A stretch of DNA of 64,000 nucleotides from Microbacterium gallinarum. Its GTDB lineage: Bacteria > Actinomycetota > Actinomycetes > Actinomycetales > Microbacteriaceae. The notes beneath the pieces are model-generated. The model had not been told where the DNA came from. It saw only the letters and a list, made by a program, of their open reading frames with translations, and made no database searches. Below, piece by piece: positions 1-7,248 of the stretch; positions within the stretch are counted from its first letter, which is position 1; every line of letters begins with the position of its first letter. Where the stretch lies: contig NZ_JACSPM010000001.1 in the NCBI RefSeq assembly GCF_014837165.1, forward strand, positions 1,136,304-1,200,303. The letters run 5' to 3'. Both the position numbers and the translations under genes were made by a program.

Positions 1-193
1 CGGCGATGAACGTGATTCCGGCGATGATGAGCGCGAGCACGAGCGCGGCCCGCGTCTGCTCGCTTCCGCCCGCCTGGAAGAAGCCCATCGACACGAGCGT
101 CACGATGCCGGCGAACAGGGCGGCCGCGAACGCGAGCCCGAGCAGCTGCAGGGGCTTCATGAGGTCGCGGCGGGTGGGGCGGTCGTCGCTCAC
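1..193 (-). CDS. Membrane protein, partial (N-terminal 64 residues)
   Basis: Only the first 64 codons lie in the window; the gene continues leftward past position 1. It starts with a GTG whose last bases form the stop of the next upstream gene (GTGA overlap), so the two are translationally coupled. The visible part has a short basic, hydrophilic N-terminus (MSDDRPTRRDLMKP), one clear membrane segment at about residues 16-36, a short polar linker, and the beginning of a second segment. I do not recognise the family. An integral membrane protein co-expressed with the DUF308-like protein is all that can be supported. Confidence 0.6.
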   Translation of the reverse strand, partial: MSDDRPTRRDLMKPLQLLGLAFAAALFAGIVTLVSMGFFQAGGSEQTRAALVLALIIAGITFIA

Positions 194-903
194 GCGGGAT
201 CCTTCTGGTCGGCGGGGGCGGATGCCGGGGCCTCGGTGACGACCTCGGCTTCCTTGCGGGGCGAGAAGCCCGCGATCCCCAGGTATACCGCGACGATCGC
301 GGCGTAGACGCCGAAGATGCCGACGGCGATGATGATGCCGGTCAGGGTGCCGGTCATGCCCGCTTCCTCGACGCGGTAGGTGAGTGCATAGCCGGCGGGG
401 ACGAGCGCCAGCGCGATGCCCAGCAGCACGCCGACCGCTCCGACCACGACGCCGTCGCGGGCGTCGGAGCGCGGTCCGGGGTCGACGACCGGGCGCACGT
501 CGGCGACGCCGGGGGCGATCTCGCGACGGGCACGCGGACCTCGCATCGCGCGCCAGCCGGCGATGAGCTCGAGCACTCCACTCACGAGGGCCCACGCAAT
601 CACGACGGAGAAGAACCCCGTCACGGTGCGCAGCGGCATCAGGCCGCCGGCCATGCCCGCAACGAGGGTCACGCCGCCGAGGGAGGCGGCGGGCCAGCGC
701 CGGCCGGCGGGGTGGACGAGCCACACCGAGAGGAGCAGCACGAGCCCGGTGGCGATCGCGAAGCCGCTGAACACCGACATCCCGACCTGCGCGGAGTGGT
801 CGGGCGAGAACGTGATCATGACCGCGGCGAGCGCCGCGAACGCGGCGCGCGCGAGCTGCACGTGGCGCACGTCGAACGTGCGAGCGGAAGAAGCTGAGGT
901 CAC
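190..903 (-). CDS. HdeD/DUF308-like multi-pass membrane protein
   Basis: This 237-residue protein has about six predicted membrane segments: roughly residues 17-33, 40-62, 72-90, 93-116, 149-167 and 183-205. The fourth segment, with GVLELIAGWRAMR at its end, resembles the repeat unit of the HdeD/DUF308 family of small integral membrane proteins. In enterobacteria HdeD is linked to acid resistance; no specific function is established for actinobacterial relatives. A charged cytoplasmic loop lies between segments 4 and 5. The C-terminal tail is Ala/Glu/Pro-rich. The stop codon overlaps the GTG of the following membrane protein, suggesting a two-gene operon. The ATG at 901-903 is the only good start. 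The family call rests on motif appearance. Confidence 0.65.
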   Translation of the reverse strand: MTSASSARTFDVRHVQLARAAFAALAAVMITFSPDHSAQVGMSVFSGFAIATGLVLLLSVWLVHPAGRRWPAASLGGVTLVAGMAGGLMPLRTVTGFFSVVIAWALVSGVLELIAGWRAMRGPRARREIAPGVADVRPVVDPGPRSDARDGVVVGAVGVLLGIALALVPAGYALTYRVEEAGMTGTLTGIIIAVGIFGVYAAIVAVYLGIAGFSPRKEAEVVTEAPASAPADQKDPA

Positions 904-989
904 GGCGGATTCCTGCGAGACGGAAGGGATGCCTCCAGTCTAGTTCGGCCCGCTGAGAAGGGCCGCCGCCGCCGGGGCGGCAACGAGCC

Positions 990-2372
990 TCACCCCAACG
1001 AGTCGAGGATCTCCACGAGCAGCTCGTACGTCGTCAGCGGGCTGATGATGGCGAAGCGCAGCACCGGCTCACCGGCGTGCGAGCTGGGCACGACGAAACC
1101 GCGCTGCTCCTCGAGCAGGCGATCGGACCACGCCTGGTAGTCGGCGGCCGCCCAGCCCTCCCGGCGGAAGACCACCACGGAGAGCTGCGGGTCGCGCACG
1201 AGCGACAGGCCGTCCCGCCGGTCGATCTCGTCGGCGATGCGGCGGGCGAGGTCGATGCCGTGCGCGATCGTCGCCCGGTACTGCTCCGTGCCGTGGGTCG
1301 CCAGCGAGAACCACAGCGGCAGGCCCCGCGAGCGCCTGGTCAGCTGGATCGCGAGGTCGGACGGGTTCCAGTCCGGCGAGTCCGTCAGCGTGTCGAGGTA
1401 CTCCGCCTTCTGCGTGTGCGCGCGCAACGCGAGGGAGGGCTCACGGTAGATCAGCGCACAGGCGTCGAAGGGTGCGAAGAGCCACTTGTGGGGATCGACG
1501 ATCACCGAGTCGGCGAGTTCGACGCCCGCGAACGCCGGGCGCAGCTCCTCGACGAGCATGGCCGCGAGTCCGTACGCGCCGTCGACGTGCAGCCAGATGT
1601 CGTGCGCCTTCGTCGCGGCGGCGACTCCGGCGATGTCGTCGACGATGCCGAAGTTGGTCGTGCCGCCGGTCGCGACCACGGCGAACACCGCATCCGCGTG
1701 CTCGTCGAGCGCGCGGGCGACCGCGTCTCCGTGCAGACGCCCGTCGGCGCCGGGAGGCGCGGTGATGACGTCGACATCCATCACGGCGGCGGCGGACGCG
1801 ATCGAGGAGTGCGCCTCGGCGCTGCACAGCACCGCCCAGCGCGCCGGGTCGGGGCGGCCCGCGTCGCGGTTGCGCTGGCGCGCGGCATCCCGAGCCGTCA
1901 CAAGGGCCGAGAGATTGCCGATCGTGCCGCCCTGCACGAACACCCCGCCCGCCGACGCGGGCAGCCCGAACTCGCGGGCGAGCCAGTGCAGCACCTCGTT
2001 CTCGGCGAAGACGGCACCGGCGCCCTCCATCCACGAGCCGCCGTAGATCGCGGATGCCGACACCACGACGTCGAACGCGAGCGAGGCCTTGCTCGGTGCG
2101 GAGGGGATGAACGACAGGTACCCCGGGTGGTCGGTCGAGATGCACGCCGGCGCCAGCACGTTCTCGAAGAGCGCGATCGCCCGGCGAGCGCCGATGCCCT
2201 CCTCGGTGATCGAGCCGGACGCGAGGCGGGACAGGTCGTTCGGACGCATCGGCTTGTCGAGCGGCACGTCCTTGTAGAGCGCACGGCGCCGGGCGTAGTC
2301 GAGCACGTCGTCGACGGTGTGGCGGGTCTCGTCGGAGATGGCGTGCATCTGCTCGGGTGCTGGCGAGGTCAT
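990..2372 (-). CDS. Pyridoxal-phosphate-dependent group II decarboxylase (aromatic-L-amino-acid decarboxylase-like)
   Basis: The 460-residue protein belongs to the fold-type I group II amino-acid decarboxylases (AADC/tyrosine/glutamate decarboxylase family). Lys296 in DPHKWLF is the expected Schiff-base lysine, Asp264 in HVDGAYG should contact the pyridine nitrogen, and His188 in AEAHSS stacks on the ring. HPGYLSF near residue 82 is the N-terminal substrate-side motif of the family. The substrate cannot be deduced; aromatic amino acids are most likely by family. The start chosen is the ATG at 2370-2372. The open frame extends much further upstream, but that part is low-complexity translation of intergenic and antisense sequence. 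The gene stands alone and is divergent from the next gene. Confidence 0.88.
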   Translation of the reverse strand: MTSPAPEQMHAISDETRHTVDDVLDYARRRALYKDVPLDKPMRPNDLSRLASGSITEEGIGARRAIALFENVLAPACISTDHPGYLSFIPSAPSKASLAFDVVVSASAIYGGSWMEGAGAVFAENEVLHWLAREFGLPASAGGVFVQGGTIGNLSALVTARDAARQRNRDAGRPDPARWAVLCSAEAHSSIASAAAVMDVDVITAPPGADGRLHGDAVARALDEHADAVFAVVATGGTTNFGIVDDIAGVAAATKAHDIWLHVDGAYGLAAMLVEELRPAFAGVELADSVIVDPHKWLFAPFDACALIYREPSLALRAHTQKAEYLDTLTDSPDWNPSDLAIQLTRRSRGLPLWFSLATHGTEQYRATIAHGIDLARRIADEIDRRDGLSLVRDPQLSVVVFRREGWAAADYQAWSDRLLEEQRGFVVPSSHAGEPVLRFAIISPLTTYELLVEILDSLG

Positions 2373-2537
2373 GGCTTCTCCACGGATCGGGTGACAGTCC
2401 ACGGTAGATCCCCCCGCGCGGGTTGTCACTCCGGCCGTCGGGGAACTGATCAGGATCGGAGAAGCGGATGCCGCGGCCCCTGCGTAGCGTGAAGCTCGAG
2501 GTCGCAGGGACGGCCGCACACCGTGAAGGAGAACGTC

Positions 2538-2990
2538 ATGAGCGAGAAGGCAACGTCGAAGGAGACGACGAGCGGACTGTCCGCCGAAGAGCGCGCCGCC
2601 GTCAAGGAGCGCGCCAAGGAGCTGCGGGCACAGGAGAAGGCCGGGAAGAACCGCGAAGCGGGGCTCAAGTCCGTGCTCGACGTCATCGCGAAGCTGGACG
2701 GCAGTGACAAGAGGATCTGCGAGGGGCTCGTGAAGGTCGCCGGCGAGGTCGCTCCGGAGCTCGTCGGCAAGACCTACTACGGCATGCCGGGCTTCGCCAA
2801 TGCCGACGGCAAGATGGTCGTCTTCGTGCAGCCGGCCGGCAAGTTCAAGACGCGCTACGCGACGCTGGGCTTCGAGCACCCCTCCCACCTCGACGACGGC
2901 GACATGTGGGCGACCGCGTTCGCCGTGCTCGACTGGAACGACGCCGTCGAGAAGCGAGTCACCGAACTCGTGAAGAAGGCGGTCTCGTAG
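2538..2990 (+). CDS. DUF1801-type (YdhG-like) small protein
   Basis: A 150-residue cytoplasmic protein. The start is the ATG at 2538, preceded by an AAGGAG ribosome site at 2526-2531; a GTG five codons earlier overlaps that site and is unlikely. The N-terminal 40 residues are highly charged (Lys/Glu/Ala-rich helix). The rest looks like the DUF1801/YdhG fold: a helix around the VAPELVGKTYYGMPGF motif, then short strands (KMVVFVQPAGKF) and a C-terminal helix ending in basic residues. Family members are sometimes called iron-chaperone-like, but no biochemical role is secure. It is convergent with the next gene. Confidence 0.7.
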   Translation: MSEKATSKETTSGLSAEERAAVKERAKELRAQEKAGKNREAGLKSVLDVIAKLDGSDKRICEGLVKVAGEVAPELVGKTYYGMPGFANADGKMVVFVQPAGKFKTRYATLGFEHPSHLDDGDMWATAFAVLDWNDAVEKRVTELVKKAVS

Positions 2991-2993
2991 GCG

Positions 2994-3374
2994 TCAGACG
3001 GTGCGGAACCGGGGCGAGCCGAGCACGCGCTCGACGGTCAGCTCGAGCACGACCCGCTCCGGGTTCACGCGCGGTTGGCGGTAGCGCGCCGCATAGAGCT
3101 CGACGGCGCGGGCGACGGCATCCGCTTCTTCATTGATCCGTGCGGTGCCCTCGAAGCTGATCCAGCGCGCGCGGTCGACCGAGCAGATCGTCGCCCGGCC
3201 GCGTCGCTGTGCGTTGAGGAACTTCTGCGTGCCGCGCGTGCCGATGACGCGCACCACGCCGTCCTCGTAGGTGAAGCCGACGGGCACGGCGTGAATCCGG
3301 TCGTCACGCCCGAGGGTGGACAGGGTGGCGAGGTGGTACTCGCGGAGGAACTCCAGGGCGTCGTCAGTCAGCAC
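2994..3374 (-). CDS. PPOX-class F420-dependent oxidoreductase-like protein
   Basis: A 126-residue split-barrel flavin/deazaflavin protein of the pyridoxamine-phosphate-oxidase superfamily. The order of elements is typical of the actinobacterial F420-type TIGR03618-like group: an N-terminal helix (ALEFLREYHLATLSTLG), AVPVGFTYEDGVVRV, a TRGTQKFLN loop that would contact the cofactor phosphate, and RWISFEGTARI. Such enzymes use coenzyme F420 or bind flavin; the substrate is unknown. The gene ends three bases after the stop of the convergent DUF1801 gene. It lies downstream of, and on the same strand as, the methyltransferase gene, and may share its transcript. Confidence 0.78.
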   Translation of the reverse strand: MLTDDALEFLREYHLATLSTLGRDDRIHAVPVGFTYEDGVVRVIGTRGTQKFLNAQRRGRATICSVDRARWISFEGTARINEEADAVARAVELYAARYRQPRVNPERVVLELTVERVLGSPRFRTV

Positions 3375-3402
3375 CGGACCAGCCTCGCACGCGGCGGGTT
3401 GA

Positions 3403-4161
3403 TCAGCTCTGAGCCGGGAGCCGGTACACCGACACGTGACTGCGCGACTCGCCGGTGAAGGCGCCGCGGTCCCAGTCCGCCCACCGGGACTCGAGCTCGA
3501 AGCCGGCGAGGCGCGCCATGAGGTCGAGTTCGCTCGGCCAGATGTACCGGTGCGGCGACCGCCCGACGCGGGCCTCGCGACTGCCGGTGATCTCGGGGTC
3601 GAAGCGCACGTGGTGCGAGACGATCAGCTGCTGCAGCGTGTCGACCGTGTCGACGAGCAGGTAGCCGGGCTCGCTCACCTCCACCGTGCCGCGGTAGCCG
3701 GGTGCGAGTGCCCGCAGCTCGGGCACCCACAGCTCGACGACGAAGCATCCGCCGGGTGCGAGGTGGCGCGCCGCGTTGCGGAAGCACTCGACCTGCACCT
3801 CCTGAGTGAGCAGGTTCGAGATCGTGTTGTACACGAGGTAGACGAGCGCGAACCCCTCGCCGGCGTGCGCGGTGGTCATGTCGCCCTCGACGACCGGCAG
3901 CCGATCAGCACTCGCCTTCTCGCGGAGGCGGGCGACCATCGCCGTGGACAGCTCGATGCCGACGACCTGCACTCCGGCGTCGCGCAACGGGATCGCGACC
4001 CGTCCGGTGCCGACCGCGAACTCGACCGCTCGTCCGCCTTGCGCGAGCTCGGCGAGCACGCCGACGGTCGGGCCGAGCACGTCGTCGGAGAACATCCCCT
4101 CGCCGGGGGTGTCGTAACTCTGCGCAACCTCGGCATCCCAGAGCCGCTGCTGGTCGACCAT
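3403..4161 (-). CDS. Class I SAM-dependent methyltransferase
   Basis: A 252-residue Rossmann-fold methyltransferase. Motif I appears as VEFAVGTGRVAIPL (about residues 45-58), followed by the acidic end of strand 2 in VVGIELS. The later strand/helix pattern GGCFVVELW fits the family. The central part resembles the SAM-binding domain of UbiE/Methyltransf_25 proteins; the C-terminal third (MARLAGFELESRWADWDRGAFTGES) is typical of small-molecule methyltransferases in actinobacteria. The substrate is not evident. The ATG at 4159-4161 gives the usual short lead (MVDQQRLWDAEVAQSYD) seen in such enzymes. It sits between dnaB and the F420-type protein. Confidence 0.8.
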   Translation of the reverse strand: MVDQQRLWDAEVAQSYDTPGEGMFSDDVLGPTVGVLAELAQGGRAVEFAVGTGRVAIPLRDAGVQVVGIELSTAMVARLREKASADRLPVVEGDMTTAHAGEGFALVYLVYNTISNLLTQEVQVECFRNAARHLAPGGCFVVELWVPELRALAPGYRGTVEVSEPGYLLVDTVDTLQQLIVSHHVRFDPEITGSREARVGRSPHRYIWPSELDLMARLAGFELESRWADWDRGAFTGESRSHVSVYRLPAQS

Positions 4162-4212
4162 CGGGCCATCCTGGCCCGTCGGTCGCAGCAGGTCAACGGC
4201 TGCGCGAGTGGC

Positions 4213-5592
4213 CTACTGGAAGTCGCCCGCCGGGGCCATGTCGGTGAAGCGCGAGAAGTGGCCCTGGAACGCCACGGTGATCGTGTCGGTGGGGCCGTTG
4301 CGGTGCTTGGCCACGATCAGGTCGGCCTCGCCCGCTCGGGGCGACTCCTTCTCGTAGGCGGCCTCGCGGTGCAGGAGCACGACCATGTCGGCGTCCTGCT
4401 CGATCGAGCCCGACTCGCGGAGGTCGGACAGCGCAGGCTTCTTGTCTGCGCGCTGCTCGGGACCACGGTTCAGCTGGGACAGCGCGATCACCGGGCACTG
4501 CAGCTCCTTCGCGAGGAGCTTGAGGGCACGCGAGAACTCCGAGACCTCCTGCTGGCGCGACTCGACGCGCTTGCCGCTCGTCATGAGCTGGAGGTAGTCG
4601 ATCACGACCATCTTCAGGCCGGCCTTCTGCTTGAGGCGACGGCACTTCGCCCGGATCTCGACGAGCGTCATGTTCGGGCTGTCGTCGATGTACAGCGGCG
4701 CGTCGTTGATGCGACCTCGCGTCGCGGCGATCGTCGTCCAATCGCGCGAGTCGAGCGTTCCCTTGCGCATCGCCTGCAGCGGGATCGATCCCTCGGCGCT
4801 CATGAGGCGCATCGCGATCTCGCTGCGCCCCATCTCGAGCGAGAAGAAGATCGTCGGCATGTCGTGCTTGATCGCCGCGGCCCGCGCGAAGTCGAGCGCG
4901 AGGGTCGACTTACCCATGGCGGGTCGCGCCGCGATGATGATCATCTGGCCGGGGTGCAGGCCGTTGGTGAGCTGGTCGAGACCCGAGAAGCCGGTCGGGA
5001 TGCCGGTCATCTGGCCATCGCGACCGCGCGCCGCCTCGATCTCCTCGACGGCCGCATCGACGGCGATCGTGAGGGGCACGTAGTCCTCGGCGGCCTCGGC
5101 GCCGGTGACCGAGTAGATCTCGGCCTGCGCGTTGTTGACGAGGTCGAGCGCCTCGCCCTGACCCGAGTAGCCCATCTGCACGATGCGGGTGCCGGCGTCG
5201 ACGAGGCGACGCAGCAGCGCACGCTCCGAGACGATGGACGCGTAGTACCCGGCGTTGGCGGCGGTCGGGACGATGGAGGTGAGGGTGTGCAGGTAGTCGG
5301 CACCACCGGCGCGCTGCAGCTCGCCCGTCTTGATCAGCTCGTCGGTGACCGCGACGACATCGGTCGGCTCACCGTGCGAGTAAAGGGTGAGGATCGCCTC
5401 GAAGATCAGTTCGTGCTTCGGGATGTAGAAGTCGGCGCCGCGGAGCGTCTCGATGACGTCGGCCACGGCGTCCTTCGACAGCAGCATGCCTCCGAGGGCG
5501 CTCTGCTCGGCGAGGAGATCGTGCGGGGGAGTCCGCTCGAACTCACGGGGTCCGCCGCCCATGCGTTCTTCGGAGATGTCGGCGATCGACAT
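4213..5592 (-). CDS. dnaB: Replicative DNA helicase DnaB
   Basis: The 459-residue protein is the hexameric 5'-3' replicative helicase. The N-terminal primase-interacting domain (about residues 20-125, DLLAEQSALGGMLLS) is followed by a linker and a RecA-like ATPase domain. That domain has Walker A ARPAMGKST at 222-230, FFSLEM, VVIDYLQLM (Walker B), and the SQLNR and DLRESGSIEQDAD motifs. There is no intein, although inteins are common in mycobacterial dnaB. The start is the ATG at 5590-5592 with GGAGGA about 10 bases upstream; the open frame extends about 540 codons further but is antisense noise. The upstream region carries several DnaA-box-like sequences. Its position left of oriC near rpsF-ssb-rplI fits actinobacteria. 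Confidence 0.96.
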   Translation of the reverse strand: MSIADISEERMGGGPREFERTPPHDLLAEQSALGGMLLSKDAVADVIETLRGADFYIPKHELIFEAILTLYSHGEPTDVVAVTDELIKTGELQRAGGADYLHTLTSIVPTAANAGYYASIVSERALLRRLVDAGTRIVQMGYSGQGEALDLVNNAQAEIYSVTGAEAAEDYVPLTIAVDAAVEEIEAARGRDGQMTGIPTGFSGLDQLTNGLHPGQMIIIAARPAMGKSTLALDFARAAAIKHDMPTIFFSLEMGRSEIAMRLMSAEGSIPLQAMRKGTLDSRDWTTIAATRGRINDAPLYIDDSPNMTLVEIRAKCRRLKQKAGLKMVVIDYLQLMTSGKRVESRQQEVSEFSRALKLLAKELQCPVIALSQLNRGPEQRADKKPALSDLRESGSIEQDADMVVLLHREAAYEKESPRAGEADLIVAKHRNGPTDTITVAFQGHFSRFTDMAPAGDFQ

Positions 5593-6153
5593 GAATGCAG
5601 GATCCTCCACGTGTTCGGGTTCCGTCCGGGCGGCTCGCCGAGTCGGGTGCGCACGCGCCGCAGAAGGAACACGGCTGTCGCGAAGCGAGTGCGGCGGGAG
5701 AGCCGGCGCTGACTCGGACCTCGTCGTCTGAGACGTGCCGTGCTCTCCCCCCGGAGTGCCGAAGTCCACGGTAGGCAGGGGGTCCGACAGTCGCAACAGA
5801 GGCTGTGGATAACTCTGTGGAGAGCCTGCGTGAAACGCCGATAGACCTGTGAACAAACCCTGTGGAGAATCTGCGCAGTTCGGCGGAGGTCGGCGGAACA
5901 AAGGCCGCCTGATCTGGTGTTCCCTGTTCCACAGGCTGTGGAGGGCGATGTGGTTGAAGTCGCGCTTGAAGGTTGCCCGTCGGACGGCCCCCTGTGCACA
6001 ATTCCGCGTCGCTTGTGAACAACGGTCCTCCCGTCGATCGCTCGCAAGAAGCCTCTGGACACTGCCGGGGGAGAGCGCTAGCCTGTTCAGTCCAGGCACC
6101 CTCAGGCGCATTCCACTCGGAATGCGTGACGCTGTTCGTCGTGGGAGGTGAAC
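5593..6153. promoter_or_regulatory. dnaB upstream region with DnaA-box-like cluster
   Basis: This is a 561-base divergent intergenic region between dnaB and an exported-protein gene. It holds one perfect DnaA box on the minus strand (TGTGGATAA, 5804-5812) and several near matches in the same orientation: TGTGAACAA at 5848-5856, TGTGGAGAA at 5861-5869, TGTGCACAA at 5993-6001 and TGTGAACAA at 6014-6022. TGTTCCACA at 5925-5933 is in the opposite orientation. Promoters for both genes must lie here, but I cannot assign -10/-35 elements with confidence. The last bases contain GGGAGG (6143-6148), the ribosome site of the plus-strand gene. Confidence 0.55.
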
Positions 6154-7158
6154 GTGGAGATCGCTACCTCGCAGTTGCCGAGGATCTGGCGGCTGGCCCT
6201 CATCGGGGCCGCGACCGCGTTCGCCTGGATCGTCCTCTCGCTGCTGCTCGGGCTCGGCTTCGGGTCCGCGCACGCGGATGAGGGCGATGACGACGGAGCG
6301 GGCCTGTTGGGTGCCGTCACCTCTGCCGTCGACAGCACGGCGACCACGGTCACCACGGCCGTGACGAAGACAACGTCCGCCGTCACCGAGGTCGTGAACA
6401 CGGTCGTCGAGGTGGCGCCCGCTCCGGTGCAGCAGCCCGTCCGGGAGGTCGTGCAGGCTGCCGGGTCGACGGTGAACACGGTCACGGAGCCAGTCGACGA
6501 GGTCGTCTCGAACGACGTCGTCGGCACTGTCACCGCTCCCGTCGTCGAGGCGGTCACGCAGGTTCCGGTCGTCGGTGGCATCGTCACCGGGACGGGCCTC
6601 GACCAGGCCGTCTCCGACCTCAGCGACACCGTCGACGACACGATCGGCGAACTCACCGGAACGGTCGCCGACACCGGTTCCGCCATCGGTCAGCCACCCG
6701 CCGGAACCCCAGATCTCCCCCCGGTGACGCCGGGAATTCCTGTGCTCCCGGGTGGGGATCACTCCGACGAGCCGACCGGCGTGGACACACCGGCCGCCTC
6801 CGCCGCCAGCGCCCCCCGCCTCGGCCCCGACACGGCTGCGACGTCCGCGATCGGCGGGGCCGCGGCATCCGCTCAGCTCCTGTTCTCGGACGGCGTGCAC
6901 GAGGGCTTCGCCACGCCCGCGACCGCTGTCTCGTCGTCCTCGGCGTCGCCCGACGCCCGCGGACCCTTCACTCCGGCGGGAGAACTCTGCCCGCCGACTG
7001 CTTCTTCCTCGGGACCCGGTGGTGCGGGTCCCGGCGCCTGGGCGCTCGTCGCCGTCGGTCCACTCGCCGCTCTCCGTGCCTGGGGGCGTCGTGCCGGACC
7101 GGAGGACGACCTCGCGCCCCCCGCGCCTGCAGGATCCACCGACGTCTCCCCTGACTGA
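6154..7158 (+). CDS. Exported Val/Thr-rich hypothetical protein with C-terminal hydrophobic segment
   Basis: About 334 residues. The N-terminal region (ATSQLPRIWRLALIGAATA, then a Leu-rich core ending in SAHADE) is a signal peptide or anchor with a likely cleavage after an AHA motif near residue 40. A long low-complexity part follows, in which Thr, Val and Ala dominate and AVT/VVE/TVT-type heptads suggest amphipathic helices. The C-terminal half is Pro/Ser/Ala-rich, ending in a short hydrophobic stretch (WALVAVGPLAALRAW) and a charged tail. No LPXTG-like motif is present. GTG at 6154 is favoured over GTG at 6148 because GGGAGG overlaps the latter. It lies 90 bases upstream of the chaplin-like gene, on the same strand. 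Function unknown. Confidence 0.6.
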   Translation: MEIATSQLPRIWRLALIGAATAFAWIVLSLLLGLGFGSAHADEGDDDGAGLLGAVTSAVDSTATTVTTAVTKTTSAVTEVVNTVVEVAPAPVQQPVREVVQAAGSTVNTVTEPVDEVVSNDVVGTVTAPVVEAVTQVPVVGGIVTGTGLDQAVSDLSDTVDDTIGELTGTVADTGSAIGQPPAGTPDLPPVTPGIPVLPGGDHSDEPTGVDTPAASAASAPRLGPDTAATSAIGGAAASAQLLFSDGVHEGFATPATAVSSSSASPDARGPFTPAGELCPPTASSSGPGGAGPGAWALVAVGPLAALRAWGRRAGPEDDLAPPAPAGSTDVSPD

Positions 7159-7248
7159 TCCGCTCATGCCGCCTTCTCGAGGCGGACGAGCATCGGCGCG
7201 CACCCTCGCGCGCCTCGACACATCAGTCACATCAAAGGGGAAAACATC

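Noticed and set aside
4213..5592. Intein in DnaB (or in GyrB/GyrA)
   Set aside because: Walker A, Walker B and all following motifs are contiguous and the lengths are normal.
3436..5712. 758-residue open frame antisense to dnaB and the methyltransferase
   Set aside because: The real genes have complete motif sets on the minus strand; this frame shows only composition-driven sequence.
5593..7230. Long N-terminal extension of DnaB
   Set aside because: DnaB has its normal N-terminus at 5592; the extension is antisense to an exported-protein gene and contains DnaA boxes.
7159..7248. Separate terminator between the two exported-protein genes
   Set aside because: No convincing hairpin is seen in the 90-base gap; co-transcription remains possible.
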